Source: Platanthera guangdongensis (lineage: Eukaryota > Streptophyta > Magnoliopsida > Asparagales > Orchidaceae). Taken from it: a stretch of DNA of 64,000 nt. The translations under genes and the position numbers were made by a program. Where the stretch lies: contig CM077163.1 of the NCBI GenBank assembly GCA_039583875.1, forward strand, positions 229,950,646-230,014,645, read 5' to 3'. The first letter of the stretch is position 1; every line of letters starts with the position of its first letter. A model generated the notes under the pieces. It had not been told where the DNA came from and did not search any database. It saw only the letters and a program-made list of their open reading frames with translations. This document shows, in pieces, positions 35,901-48,242 of the stretch.

Positions 35901-38016
35901 AAGGCCTAAACCTTGCTGAAAAATTGGGAGACTTAGGATTTAGAGTTGATTAGGCATTTTGTATTTATCATAAATTTAGTGGAATAATACCTTGTCTGAT
36001 TATGGTACTTCATGTTTAAACCTGGGCCTTTTGGGACATTAGAGTAAATAAATTAATTATCAGACAAATTAGGAAAATTATGAATTTCTGGATTTATGCT
36101 TCAACTGCCCTTTTAGACCTCTAATAATTATCATAAGGGTACTGGATGAGTATTTCATGTACTTTCCTTTTTACGGGTCATGTAGCTTAAGTGGTCTGCA
36201 TATAGCAAAACTGCAGGATTTCATTTGGATGTGAATTAGGACAAGTATGATGAGTCCTGATGGTTTGTTGTAAGGACAAGTGGAATGGGCTGCATCTTGG
36301 AAGATGAGAGAGCAAGGTGTGGTTCTGTCTAGGGTTATAGGCGTTCGGGTCCGACGAAAGATCGTTCTACCCAAGGAGAGATGGAGTCAAATTACCCTAG
36401 GATTAGCATATCGAAATATGAGAAAATAAAGGGTAAGAGAATCAACCAATAATAAAATAAGTACCTTGCGAAAGGGAACGCTGGGCGTAATCCCAACACA
36501 GTTCCTAGTGCCCCTTGAGAGCCCTTCACAGGGAATACCGGGGGCAGTCCTGGGTTAACGTAAACTGTTTTAACAAGCTGAAAAGAGTAACTTAGTAATT
36601 AGGGTTGCACATTTCACAAACACTGAGGGCACCGGAAGTCGGTTAGGAGCTTCGGCTCGGATGGTTAAAAGGCGGACTTTGGGTCCGGGGAGCTTCGACT
36701 CGATTGTTTGAGTCGGACGTGTTGGTCCGGGGAGCTTCGGCTCGATTCTTGTTTACGCTAAAATTTGCATGTGCATAACAGGAAAGGAAATTAAGGTGGT
36801 GGGTCTTCGGTATTGGAGGGTCGATGCACCGACGCCAATACGTTGACTCGGCAAGTGTGGTTAGCACTTCGCCAACAGAAGTCCGGTGCGCCAGCCGGCA
36901 AGAGTACGCAGGAGTCCGCTTCGTGCACCAAGCGTTGAGGCGTACGATAGGTCTGACCGGTAGTGCTTTACTGGTTTAGAGGTGGGCGAGGCCCAACCCA
37001 CCGCTTCCGTCTGCCACTACGGAGGTATCCTGGGAGGTTACGGCTCCAAAAAGTGGGAACTAAAGGTCTGTGTGCACAGAGTCGGGTGTGTGTGTTGCAC
37101 TTGCATGTCCATCATACCCACTTGCATGTCATAGCATAATCGTTACCTTAAACCTTGACACCTAAAGTATAAGTGGAATGGGACGCTTATACTTTAGGAC
37201 CTGCTACACGACCCCTTGGTCTATAAGCTTGTGTGGGCAAGTTTATAAATTAAGGTTAAATTTGGATATATATATTTACTGCTGTTTGTTAACCGACACC
37301 CCAACGTATAAATCGGTATGAGACTTTTTATACGATGGGAGCCTTGCAAAAGACCCCTTGGCTTATGTGTTTTTCACATAAGTGAAGGTTACATTTCATA
37401 TTACAGCTTATTGTCTTTATATGCTATAGAACTTGCTAGATTAGGACCGCTGCCATCTGCTTTTGATATTCTCCACCTTCAAGTCCTCCCCTTTCTTCCT
37501 CTCCGCTCGGTGCCTAGGAGCCGTGGGGAAGGGGTGCGGGATGATAGGACTTAGTCTTTTAGACTAACGGTTTTCGAACCGCATCATTTAGGGGATCGCG
37601 GAGACCAGCATGGAGGAGCAGCCCCAAAGACCGGTGCGCTTGGAGGTGGGGCAGTCTAGCTCCGGAGTTCACACAGCCGGGACCGTGAGTCTCGACCCTG
37701 AGTAGTCTTCTACTTTTGTTTCTGCATGAGAGATCTTGTAGTGAGGATTTGATGTACCGGGCATAAGCCCGTTTTGCTACTCTGATGTTACTTTCTGTGG
37801 ACACTCCCTTCGTGGAGTTATATTTATTATGTCATGTGATCTTCTGTGGACAGTTTGTTTTCATGACTTCTTTATGCTACTTTTCTGTGATCGAATTGGC
37901 CGGCAGGATCGGCGCTTTGTGGTGATGACCCTTCAGGGCGTGAAGGAGTCACCGCAAAACGGCGGTTCTGAGCCTAAGACCCCGGTGTCATAAAAGAAAA
38001 AAAAGGGGGTCTTACA
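32909..38016 (+). repeat. 5' LTR of chromodomain gypsy element
   Basis: 5108 bp. The 5' 700 bp is rich in 'gggtcaaccc' and 'ttgaccaaggtcaa' words, a GC-rich block lies at 33950-34400, and the rest is AT-rich. Small ORFs are duplicated in both LTRs (for example 33823-34083 and 44040-44300) but lack family support and look incidental. Confidence 0.95.
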
Positions 38017-38018
38017 AG

Positions 38019-38029
38019 TGGTATCAGAG
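38019..38029 (+). other. Primer binding site of chromodomain gypsy element
   Basis: TGGTATCAGAG, matching initiator Met tRNA, two bases after the LTR end. Confidence 0.85.
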
Positions 38030-38207
38030 GCAGACCTCGATCGAAAAGTAGCCGTCCACAACCCTGGGTCACCCCCGCGCGGGTTTAGTTTGGGGACAAA
38101 CTAAGCAGCGGAAGCAGTGGTGTGCCCATATGGGGGGAATCACATGTAAATTGTCCACCTTCATTAGGCATTGAGTCGATTACCTACTAATGTAGTTCGT
38201 TTTGCAG

Positions 38208-39333
38208 CCCCCAGCTCAGCCCACCCCACAAGGTGGAGCTCAGCAGACTCCAGACATTGCACCACCTCCCATGGTCCCCACACCTTTCCTCCAGTCAGAC
38301 ATGGGGCAGACCCTTACAGCTATCCTTGAGGCCTTCCGGGCTCAGCAAGCTCCAGCCCAGCAGCCAAACCCAGGGGCCAACTGGATGAGCACCTTCCGAG
38401 GACTCTCTCCCCCATCATACTTAGGGACAGAGTCGGTAGTACAGACAGAGGAGTGGCTGGATGTTATGTACGAGATGTTGACCGGGATACGATGCCCTTG
38501 GGAGGAGAGGGTGGCCCTAGTGGTATCTTGCTTGGAGTCACATGCTAAGCGGTGGTGGAAGACGCTGTTGGACACGACATTTGCTGATAGGGAGATTGCA
38601 GAAATCACTTGGGAAGAATTCAGGGCCACGCTGCTGGAGCACTTTGTTCCTCAGTCGGCCAGGGACGAGTTGGAGGAGCGGTTCTTGTAGCTGAGGCAGG
38701 GCACCAGGACAGTGGTGGAGTACCACCGAGAGTTCGATCATTTGGCCCGATACGCGGGCTCCTATCAGCTGGATGAAGCAGGTTACGTCAAGAGGTTTTA
38801 TAAGGGCCTAAAAGAGGAGTTGAGGGAGGCCTTGCTTTTTGTCTCTGACGGGCCCATCTCCCGGATTTTGGAGATGGCGAAGAGGATTGAGGCCGACTGG
38901 CACACCACTCGGGGCCGAAAACGGCAAGCGGAGGACCAGGGCCGGAGGGCCCGAAATGATCAGCGGCGAGGCACCATACCAGATGGAAGGAGGGCAGAGG
39001 AGCAGCCTCGTCAGGAGTTGAGGCAGGAGCCGAGAGAGCAGGTGGTTTTGGCCCCTCAACCTCTCCGGATCCAGGAGATGCAGAGACCCCGGGGTATGGC
39101 GTATCCCCCGCCGGAGTGCTTCCATTGTCACCAGGTGGGACACCTCCGGAGAGATTGCCCTATGAGGGGGGCACCACCTCCAGCACCACGGGGTGGCCCA
39201 CCGGCCCAGCATTTCGGAGGCCGAGGACGCGGCCGAGGACGTGGTTACCAGGGAGGCGACCGCAGGCAGAATGGGGAGCAGATTTACGCTTTGGACTTAG
39301 CACAGCCCCGGAACCCGGACAGGGTTATTGCAG
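38208..39333 (+). pseudogene. Gag of chromodomain gypsy element
   Basis: Gag frame open from about 38202 except a TAG at 38688-38690, in a context where a CAG codon is likely (...EERFL-stop-LRQGTRTV). Motifs: the gag core WEERVALVVSCLESHAKRWW, then ITWEEFRATLLEHFVPQSAR, TVVEYHREFDHLARYAGSY, then an Arg/Gln-rich linker and a CCHC zinc knuckle CFHCHQVGHLRRDC (about 39117-39158). No good ATG lies at the very start; the frame emerges right after ttcgttttgcag (acceptor-like, ends 38207), so the start may be supplied by a spliced leader exon or be at a later Met. Without splicing at 39334 gag ends at 39386. Confidence 0.9.
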
Positions 39334-39450
39334 GTATGAGAGTAATCTTAATTTTGGATTCATTCATTACTCATATTAAGTGTTAATAGAACTACTAAAC
39401 GACCTAGGTTAGAAAAACCTTACACCAGAGTTTCTTTCAAACTGATTTAG
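39334..39450 (+). other. Probable spliceosomal intron between gag and pol
   Basis: 117 bp, starts GTATGAG and ends GATTTAG, with a pyrimidine-rich TTTCTTTC before the acceptor and a possible branch site TACTAAAC. It is AT-rich while both sides are GC-rich, and it contains stops in the gag frame. Removing it joins the last gag base at 39333 (codon position 1) with GA at 39451-39452 to make a Gly codon directly in frame with the pol ATG at 39453. The joined context [18 protein letters not shown] matches the usual uninterrupted gag-protease junction of this clade. Confidence 0.8.
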
Positions 39451-39452
39451 GA

Positions 39453-42400
39453 ATGGTGATGGTGTGCGGCAAGCCTGCCCATACCCTGTTCGACGCGGGG
39501 GCATCACACAACTTTGTGTCGGAGGATTTTGTCAAGGACCTGGATCAGATTCGTTGTTATACGGGACTACCCAGGAGGGTGCGCCTCCCCAATGGGATGG
39601 AGATCCAGTCCACAGAAAAGTGCCTCCTGGAGGTTACCATAGACGGGTTGACACTCGAGGCCCCGGCGACGATCCTGAGGATGCCGGACTTCGACCTCGT
39701 CTTGGGCATGACATGGCTTGTCTGGAACCATGCCCAGATTGATTGCCCAGCAAGGAGGGTCGTGCTGAGCCACGACGATACTTATGCGACATTCGAAGGT
39801 ACTACACCGGTCTCTCGTCGCCTGCTTTCATCTATTCAGGCCGTTAAGGCTCATATGCAAGGGGACGAGGTATATCAAGTATTATTCGAGATGACTGAGG
39901 AGAAGGACCTGATTGCTAACATTCCGGTGGTTCGTGACTACGCCGATATTTTTCCGGATAAGCTGCCAGGACTACCTCCGCATAGGGAGAAGGACTTCCA
40001 GATTCAGTTGGTACCAGGGGCTAAGCCGGTATCCAAGGCCCCTTATCGGATGGCCCCAAAGGAGTTGGCGGAGTTTCGGACACAGTTGCAGGAGCTGGTG
40101 GAAGCAGGATTTGTTAGGCCGAGCTCCTCATCATGGGGAGCTCCTGTCCTATTCATGAAGAAGAAGGACGGCACTTTACGCCTGTCCATCGACTATCGAG
40201 CACTAAACAGGCTGACCGTCCGAAATACCTATCCGCTTCCCAGGATAGACGAGTTGTTCGATCAGCTGGAGGGAGCCCATTATTTTTCGAAGCTGGACTT
40301 GAGGTCAGGCTATTACCAGCTGCGGGTCCAGGAGGAGGATATTCCGAAGACGGCCTTTAGTAGCCGATATGGATTGTATGAGTTCATCGTGATGCCCTTC
40401 GGGCTCACGAATGCTCCGTCGGCGTTTATGAGCCTCATGAACCGGGTCTTCGAGGCTTATTTGGATGTGTTCGTCATAGTGTTCATAGACGACATCCTTA
40501 TCTATTCTAAGACGGAGGAGGAGCACACACGACATCTGGCACTGACCTTGGAGAGACTGCGGGAGCATCGCCTTTATGCGAAGTTCAGTAAGTGTCAGTT
40601 CTGGCTGAAGGAGGTGGCTTTCTTAGGCCACATTATCAGCGAAGCCGGGCTGGCAGTGGACCCGGCAAAGATTCAAGCTATTTCGGAGTGGCCGCAGCTG
40701 AAAACAGCCACTGACGTACGGAGTTTTCTAGGACTTGCCGGTTACTATCGGAAGTTCGTGGAGGGATTCTCTCGAATCGCCCTCCCGCTCACATCCTTGA
40801 CGAAGAAGGAGGCACCGTTCGTGTGGACCCCGCAGTGCCAGACAGCTTTCCAGGAGCTGAAGGATCGGCTGACCTCGGCTCCCATCCTTACTCTCCCCTC
40901 GGGGAGGGAGGGATTTCAGGTCTACACCGACGCATCATATCAGGGGATGGGAGCAGTACTGATGCAGAACAGACACGTCATAGCTTATGCTTCCCGCCAG
41001 CTGAAGACCCATGAGAAGAACTACCCAGTGCACGACCTGGAGATGGGAGCAGTTGTATTCGCACTAAAAATATGGCGGCACTACCTTTATGGAGTCCACT
41101 GTGACATATAACTCCGATCATAAGAACCTTAAGTACGTAGACACGCAGAAGGAACTAAACATCAGGCAGAGGCGGTGGGTGGAGTTCCTTTCTGACTATC
41201 AGTATGAGATGCATTACCACCCGGGGAAGGCGAACGTGGTAGCGGATGCACTGAGTAAGAGAGCTGCCACAGTAGGAGCAGAGCCTCAGTTGATGTCTAT
41301 GGAGCTGCTGCAGAGACTAGAGGACATGCACATTACTCTGGTATCGTCTGATGATCCTGAGCTCTATGAGGAGTACTTGGCCGCGATAGGCGCTACCAAT
41401 GACATCAGAGACCGGGTCAGAGAGGGACAGAGGCAGGATGCCAAGTTGGAACCCATCTTCCAAGCTCTGGAGGCAGGCACTGCAGGAGACTACACACTGA
41501 GGGACGACCTGGTGTGCTTCAGAGGACGGGTGTACATACCGGAGGGAGGCCAGATCCGGGAGGATATTATGACGGAGGCGCACTGCAGCCGGTATTCTGT
41601 ACACCCGGGGATCACAAAGATGACGGCTGATTTGAAGAAGACGATGTACTGGCCGGGCATGAAGAAGGATGTCTCACACTTCGTGACCCATTGTGAGGCA
41701 TGTCAGCTAGTGAAGGCGGAGTGCAGGAACCTCGCAGGATTATTGCAGCCACTCCCGGTGCCGGAGTGGAAGTTTGACGACATAGCCATGGACTTCATAC
41801 ATGGGTTTCCCCGGTCTCGGATAGGGAATGACTCGATCTGGGTAATCGTTGATCGGTTGACCAAGGTGGCTCGATTTATACCGATCAGGAAGGATGATTC
41901 AGTAGGAGTACTGGTGCGGAAGTTTGTGGAACAGTTCATTCGTTATCATGGCGTGCCCAGGACGATAGTGTCGGATCGGGATGGCCGGTTCACCTCCAGG
42001 GAGTGGAGATCCGTGCAAGCTTACTTAGGCACGCGATTGACCTTCAGCACTGCATTCCACCCTCAGACAGACGGGCAGACAGAACGCACCAACCGGACGC
42101 TGGAGGACCTCTTGAGGCTATGCATCTTGGACCGCGGGGAACCGTGGGAGAAACTCTTACCCCTTGTCGAGTTCTCCTATAACAACAGCCACCAGTCCAG
42201 CATCAGGATGGCGCCTTACGAAGCCTTGTACGGGAGGAGATGCCGGACCCCGCTTTCTTGGGTGCAGAACGAAGATCCGAAAGTGTTGGGGTCAGAGTTT
42301 GTTGAAGACACCGAGGCACAGGTGAGGCTGATCAGGGACAGGATGCTCGAGGCACAGAGTAGACATGCTAAGTACTATGACGCCCGGCATCGGCAGGTGG

Positions 42401-42888
42401 AGTTCCAGGTGGGGGACCGGGTGTTTCTGAAGATCCAGCCCATGCATGGAGTCTCGCGGGTGCGTGGTTGGAGGAAGAAGCTCAGCCCTAGGTACATGGG
42501 CCCTTACAGGATCCTGGAGCGGATCGGACCCCTAGCCTATCGGCTGGAGTTACCTCCAGAGCTGGAAGCGCTGCACGACGTCTTCCACATTTCTTCTTTG
42601 AGGAGGGCTCTGCTACGCCCGGAGCAGCAGATTTTGACCACCGAAGGGCCGGTAGCATCAGACCGGTCGGTTCGTTTGGAGCCTGTGAGGATCGACGACC
42701 GAGGAGTGTGGGTCTTGCGACGCAAGAAGGTCCCACTAGTCAAGGTCCTGTGGAGGAACCACGACCAGGAGGAGCATACCTGGGAGCCACAGGACCTGAT
42801 GCGACAAAGATACCCCGAGCTATTCAGTCAGTATACCTCTCGGACCCCTCAAGATGTTAATTTATTTTTCCTGCTTCAAGTATACTAA
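39453..42888 (+). pseudogene. Pol of chromodomain gypsy element
   Basis: Protease ([15 protein letters not shown], about 39486), RT ([20 protein letters not shown], then catalytic [11 protein letters not shown], about 40480), RNase H ([16 protein letters not shown], about 40920), integrase zinc finger ([20 protein letters not shown] to HCEAC), core Asp residues in [12 protein letters not shown] and [10 protein letters not shown] with Glu after [18 protein letters not shown], and a C-terminal chromodomain-like segment ([20 protein letters not shown], about 42750). One lesion: an extra A at about 41110 creates TAA at 41109-41111 and shifts the frame inside RNase H; the downstream frame is open to 42886-42888. 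All catalytic residues looked for are present. Confidence 0.95.
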
Positions 42889-43125
42889 GGGCTGCTCTAG
42901 GCAGATAGAGGCTTATCTTTTGTTTATTGGGGGCTTATCCTTGTTTATTGGGATTTTGGTTTGCCGATTGGGCGAAAGGGTCTTACATCTAAGTTTTCCC
43001 GTAGAATCTAATTTAACAAACAAGGCGTCATAATGGGATGTTACCAGACTCTTTCCTTCGGTAGTGAGACCCGTAGGCTCAACCTTGATTTCGAGGACAA
43101 AATCTTTGTTTTGTTTATTGGGATT
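42889..43125 (+). other. Spacer between pol and 3' LTR
   Basis: Non-coding. Contains 'gatttcgaggacaaaatctt', usual before the 3' LTR in this clade, but the purine tract normally next to the LTR is replaced by a thrice-repeated TTGTTTATTGGG motif, leaving only GGGATT before the TG. Confidence 0.6.
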
Positions 43126-46100
43126 TGTAACATCCCATTTCCAACTAGACCCCTAAGAGTGGTTTTGGCCATGATTAGGTCATGACAAACCCTAGAAAGC
43201 CAGAAATGGGCCAAGAGATAGGAGGCCAAGGTGAGGATCACCATGGTCTACAAATAGTAGAATTTTGAACAATGGTTTAGAATGACAATGGGGCTTCACC
43301 ATGGCCCCAAGACCCTACCACAACACTCCCAAACATTTTGGGAGCCCCATTAGAGCCAAAAGGACCCATTAGGGTCAACCCAAGAGGCCCAGTTGACCAA
43401 GGTCAACCCTAGCCCTAAATGGGTCAAACTAGCCTACTTAGGGCCAACTGACCTACTCCTAGCCTAAAGGACCCCTCCTATGCCCTCCTAACCCTAAAGT
43501 GAGGTCAAATGGTCACTAAGGACACATTGGGGTCAGCCCTAGAGGCCAGGTTGACCCAAGTCAACTCAAGCCCTAACCTGGTCAAAGTACCCTTACTAAG
43601 GGTATGTGACCTCCAAAGTACAGGGTAACCCTACATAACCCTACCTAGACCCTAAGGGAAGCCAATGGGTCACCCAGAACCCATAGGGGTCAACCCAATT
43701 AGTCATGTTGACCCAAGTCAACCCTCATTTAGGTCAAGTCAAACTTAACCCAAAAGGGCTAACCCAAGCCCAAGCCACTTCTCCCTTAGGCTAAACCCAT
43801 TCCCATGACCATCATAATCAAGTGGGTTGCATTTAGTTTGTGAGGTTGACTAGTCAACCAGAGGTGACTAGGAGAGAGAAAGGAGCTCCTCTCCATGATA
43901 ATGGAGGAGAGAGAAAATGAGGAAGAAGAAGGGGGAAGTGAGAGGCCGGCCAAGGGAGACTAACAACCACCAATTATGGCTGCAATCAACTCCTCTAGGA
44001 GAGAGGAGTTGATTCCAGCCGTTTCCCGGCCACCAAGGGGTGGGTTCAGCCCCCCTCCACACAACCCGAGCCACACCTTTAATGGTGTTAATGGCCATTG
44101 AAGAACCAGCCTCTCCTCTCCCCCATTTGCCATTTAAACACCTTCAGGGAGCCGAGGGGATCATTTTAGAGCGTTTACCTGGAGGAGACGAGCCATTCCA
44201 CTGTGCAGTTGCAGAAGCCGAGCGCCGCCGCCGTCGTCAATGGCATCCCGCCGCTCCTCTCGCATCCAGGCCGCCAGGAAGGTCCTCCTCCTCTCCTTAA
44301 CCCGCGGGTAGATTTTAGGATTAATTAGGCTTGAGTTTCGGGCTCAATTGAGCCCGATCCAATCCGGGATTTCTCCTGGTTTCGGCAAGAAAATCTCTTG
44401 CTATATCCGCCGGAAAACGCCTCTCCGGCGGCGGTGCCGCCGCCTGACGATAGCCGCCACCTCAACGGAGGTGTTGGTGGCGGTGGCCGGCCGGGGAAGG
44501 GGCTGGATCGCCGGCGGCAGGGCTTGGAAATCGCTCCAGGCGGGATGAATCTCAGCCGTCGGCTCAATGAAGACGATGACCAGATGCCGTTGATCCTTGC
44601 GCCAAGATTCGCGCTGCATCAATATCAAACTATAGGAAATTAATGATATTTATTTCATTCTGTCACACTTTTGACATTTAATGTTTTAAATTTTTAAAAA
44701 TAGCTAGAGGCTCTGTATGAGAAAATGATCAACACATGATTTGTAGCCCTTCCTGTCTACTTTATTTTAAAATTGGTGTGAACCCATTTAGGCTTCTGGT
44801 TTGACCAGGACACCCATTTTGGTGGGACATACCCTTAGGGCTAGGCAGTCACTAAATTGAGTGCCCACTCTTCACCCCTAGCCCAAATTAGCTGAAATTT
44901 TGGCAGAGAGTCTATCTTAGATATACCTAGGGCCTGCCCAAAAATGGGAATTTTTGGATAAAATATTTCTATAGTTTGTGTAAATATTTAATAATTATTA
45001 GATAAATTAAATAGGTGCCCTAAACACCTCCAAACCCTCCCAAATTTTGGTGAGTGGTCCCTGGGTTCCAATTAGGTACCTGTATAAAATTTCATTTAAT
45101 TTGGATGTGTTTGGAATAGGTTTTGACCCAACCCTAACTATACCCTAAAAAGGGCATTTTGGTCAAAAGTTGCACTTTTGGTTTTGAGTGACCAAATCAC
45201 CTCAACAGAGGCTGAAATTTGGGCCACTGGCTTGTTATAGCACTTATCACCTCCCCATGGAATATGGGGTAGGGAGGAATAGATTTGCCCTGAGTTCCTT
45301 GGTCAAACCCTAAGGAGGGACCTTTTGGCCTTGTGAAGGGTATGAGTCCTAAACACCTTGGATGAACTCCAAATTTTGCAAGGAGGTTCCTAGGATATAT
45401 ATAACCCTCTGTTAAAAATATTAGCGAATTTTGAAAGGGATAGGGGCCCCAAAACCCTAACCCTAGCTTAGGTCCTAAAACTTGTAGTGTAGGTTTAGGT
45501 TAGCTAAACATCTTGAAACTTAACCAAATTTGGGTAGTGAGGGGATTAGGGTATTTTGAGCCTCTGATAATTTACTTGAGGAATTTTGGACAATATTTTT
45601 AGCACTTCATTAGTAATCAATGGTAATGTCCTAATAATTATTTTGGCTATTGTGGTCTCACTGCCCATCAAGAGGGTATGAAACATGGGCAGAGTTAGTT
45701 TTAGGTTATGATAATCTTGTATGAATTTTGTTAGAATTTTTGGATATCTATTTAGGGCATCTACTTCACAAGTGCTTTATTTTGATTACATAATAATAAT
45801 TCTTGTCAGAGGCCATTACTTACTGAAAAATCATGAAACTTCCTGCATAGTGTTTTTATCTCAATGTTAACATATGAAAATTTTTGTGGAATTATTTGAT
45901 GATTGATTAGCATACTTTGTTCATTAACCCTTAAATTAGAGAGTTCATAAGAAAATCAAATATAGCTTTATTTCCAAATGATAAATTATGAAAATTTTTC
46001 TAGGGTACTTGTAGTCCATCACAATCATCCCTGAATTTTCTCTGAATTTTTGGAGGTGTTATTACTATAGAATCCTTTAATATGACTTTTTATGGGGCAT

Positions 46101-48237
46101 CTTTGAAATTAAATTTAAAGGCCTAAACCTTGCTGAAAAATTGGGAGACTTAGGATTTAGAGTTGATTAGGCATTTTGTATTTATCATAAATTTAGTGGA
46201 ATAATACCTTGTCTGATTATGGTACTTCATGTTTAAACCTGAGCCTTTTGGGACATTAGAGTAAATAAATTAATTATCAGACAAATTAGGAAAATTATGG
46301 ATTTCTGGATTTATGCTTCAACTGCCCTTTTAGACCTTTAATAATTATCATAAGGGTACTGGATGAGTATTTCATGTACTTCCCTTTTTACGGGTCATGT
46401 AGCTTAAGTGGTCTGCATATAGCAAAACTGCAGGAATTTCATTTGGATGTGAATTAGGGCAAGTATGATGAGTCCTGATGGTTTGTTGTAAGGACAAGTG
46501 GAATGGGCTGCGTCTTGGAAGATGAGAGAGCAAGGTGTGGTTCTGTCTAGGGTTATAGGCGTTCGGGTCCGACGAAAAATCGTCCTACCCAAGGAGAGAT
46601 GGAGTCAAATTACCCTAGGATTAGCATATCGAAATATGAGAAAATAAAGGGTAAGGGAATCAACCAATAATAAAATAAGTACCTTGCGAAAGGGAACGCT
46701 GGGCGTAATCCCAACACAGTTCCTAGTGCCCCTTGAGAGCCCTTCACAGGGAATACCGGGGCAGTCCTGGGTTAACGTAAACTGTTTTAACAAGCTGAAA
46801 AGAGTAACTTAGTAATTAGGGTTGCACATTTCACAAACACTGAGGGCACCGGAAGTCGGTTAGGAGCTTCGGCTCGGATGGTTAAAAGGCGGACTTTGGG
46901 TCCGGGGAGCTTCGGCTCGATTGTTTGAGTCTGACGTGTTGGTCCGGGGAGCTTCGGCTCGATTCTTGTTTACGCTAAAATTTGCATGTGCATAACAGGA
47001 AAGGAAATTAAGGTGGTGGGTCTTCGGTAATGGAGGGTCGATGCACCGACGCCAATACGTTGACTCGGAAAGTGTGGTTAGCACTTCGCCAACAGAAGTT
47101 CGGTGCGCCAGCCGGCAAGAGTACGCAGGAGTCCGCTTCGTGCACCAAGCGTTGAGGCGTACGATAGGTCTGACCGGTAGTGCTTTACTGGTTTAGAGGT
47201 GGGCGAGGCCCAACCCACCGCTTCCGTCTGCCACTACGGAGGTATCCTGGGAGGTTACAGCTCCAAAATGGGGGAACTAAAGGTCTGTGTGCACAGAGTC
47301 GGGTGTGTGTGTTGCACTTGCATGTCCATCATACCCACTTGCATGTCATAGCATAATCGTTACCTTAAACCTTGACACCTAAAGTATAAGTGGAATGGGA
47401 CGCTTATACTTTAGGACCTGCTACACGACCCCTTGGTCTATAAGCTTGTGTGGGAAAGTTTATAAATTAAGGTTTAAATTTGGATATATATATTTACTGC
47501 TGTTTGTTAACCGACACCCCAACGTATAAATCGGTATGAGACTTTTTATACGATGGGAGCCTTGCAAAAGACCCCTTGGCTTATGTGTTTTTCACATAAG
47601 TGAAGGTTACATTTCATATTACAGCTTATTGTCTTTATATGCTATAGAACTTGCTAGATTAGGACCGCTGCCATCTGCTTTTGATATTCTCCACCTTCAA
47701 GTCCTCCCCTTTCTTCCTCTCCGCTCGGTGCCTAGGAGCCGTGGGGGAAGGGGTGGGGGATGATAGGACTTAGTCTTTTAGACTAACGGTTTTCGAACCG
47801 CATCATTTAGGGGATCGCGAAGACCAGCATGGAGGAGCAGCCCCAGAGACCGGTGCGCTTGGAGGTGGGGCAGTCTAGCTCCGGAGTTCACACAGCCGGG
47901 ACCGTGAGTCTCGACCCTGAGTAGTCTTCTACTTTTGTTTCTGCATGAGAGATCTTGTAGTGAGGATTTGATGTACCGGGCATAAGCCCGTTTTGCTACT
48001 CTGATGTTACTTTCTGTGGACACTCCCTTCGTGGAGTTATATTTATTATGTCATGTGATCTTCTGTGGACAGTTTGTTTTCATGACTTCTTTATGCTACT
48101 TTTCTGTGATCGAATTGGCCGGCAGGATCGGCGCTTTGTGGTGATGACCCTTCAGGGCGTGAAGGAGTCACCGCAAAACGGCGATTCTGGGCCTAAGACC
48201 CCGGTGTCATAAAAGAAAAAAAAAAGGGGGTCTTACA
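43126..48237 (+). repeat. 3' LTR of chromodomain gypsy element
   Basis: 5112 bp, about 99 percent identical by eye to 32909-38016; differences are mostly transitions and one-base indels. Confidence 0.95.
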
Positions 48238-48242
48238 TATGA

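Larger units (their letters stand above)
32909..48237 (+). mobile_element. Full-length chromodomain Ty3/gypsy element (Tekay/Del-like)
   Basis: 15.3 kb with target duplication TATGA at 32904-32908 and 48238-48242. LTRs 32909-38016 and 43126-48237 start TGTAACATCCC and end GGTCTTACA. Internal region: primer site, gag with zinc knuckle, pol with protease, RT, RNase H, integrase and a chromodomain-type C-terminus. Very long LTRs plus a chromodomain fit the Tekay/Del chromovirus clade. About 50 LTR differences were seen by eye over 5.1 kb, so it is a young copy. Confidence 0.95.

Noticed and set aside
36643..37804. Minus-strand ORFs in the chromodomain element LTR
   Set aside because: Present in both LTRs with substitutions that do not respect the frame; no similarity recognised.
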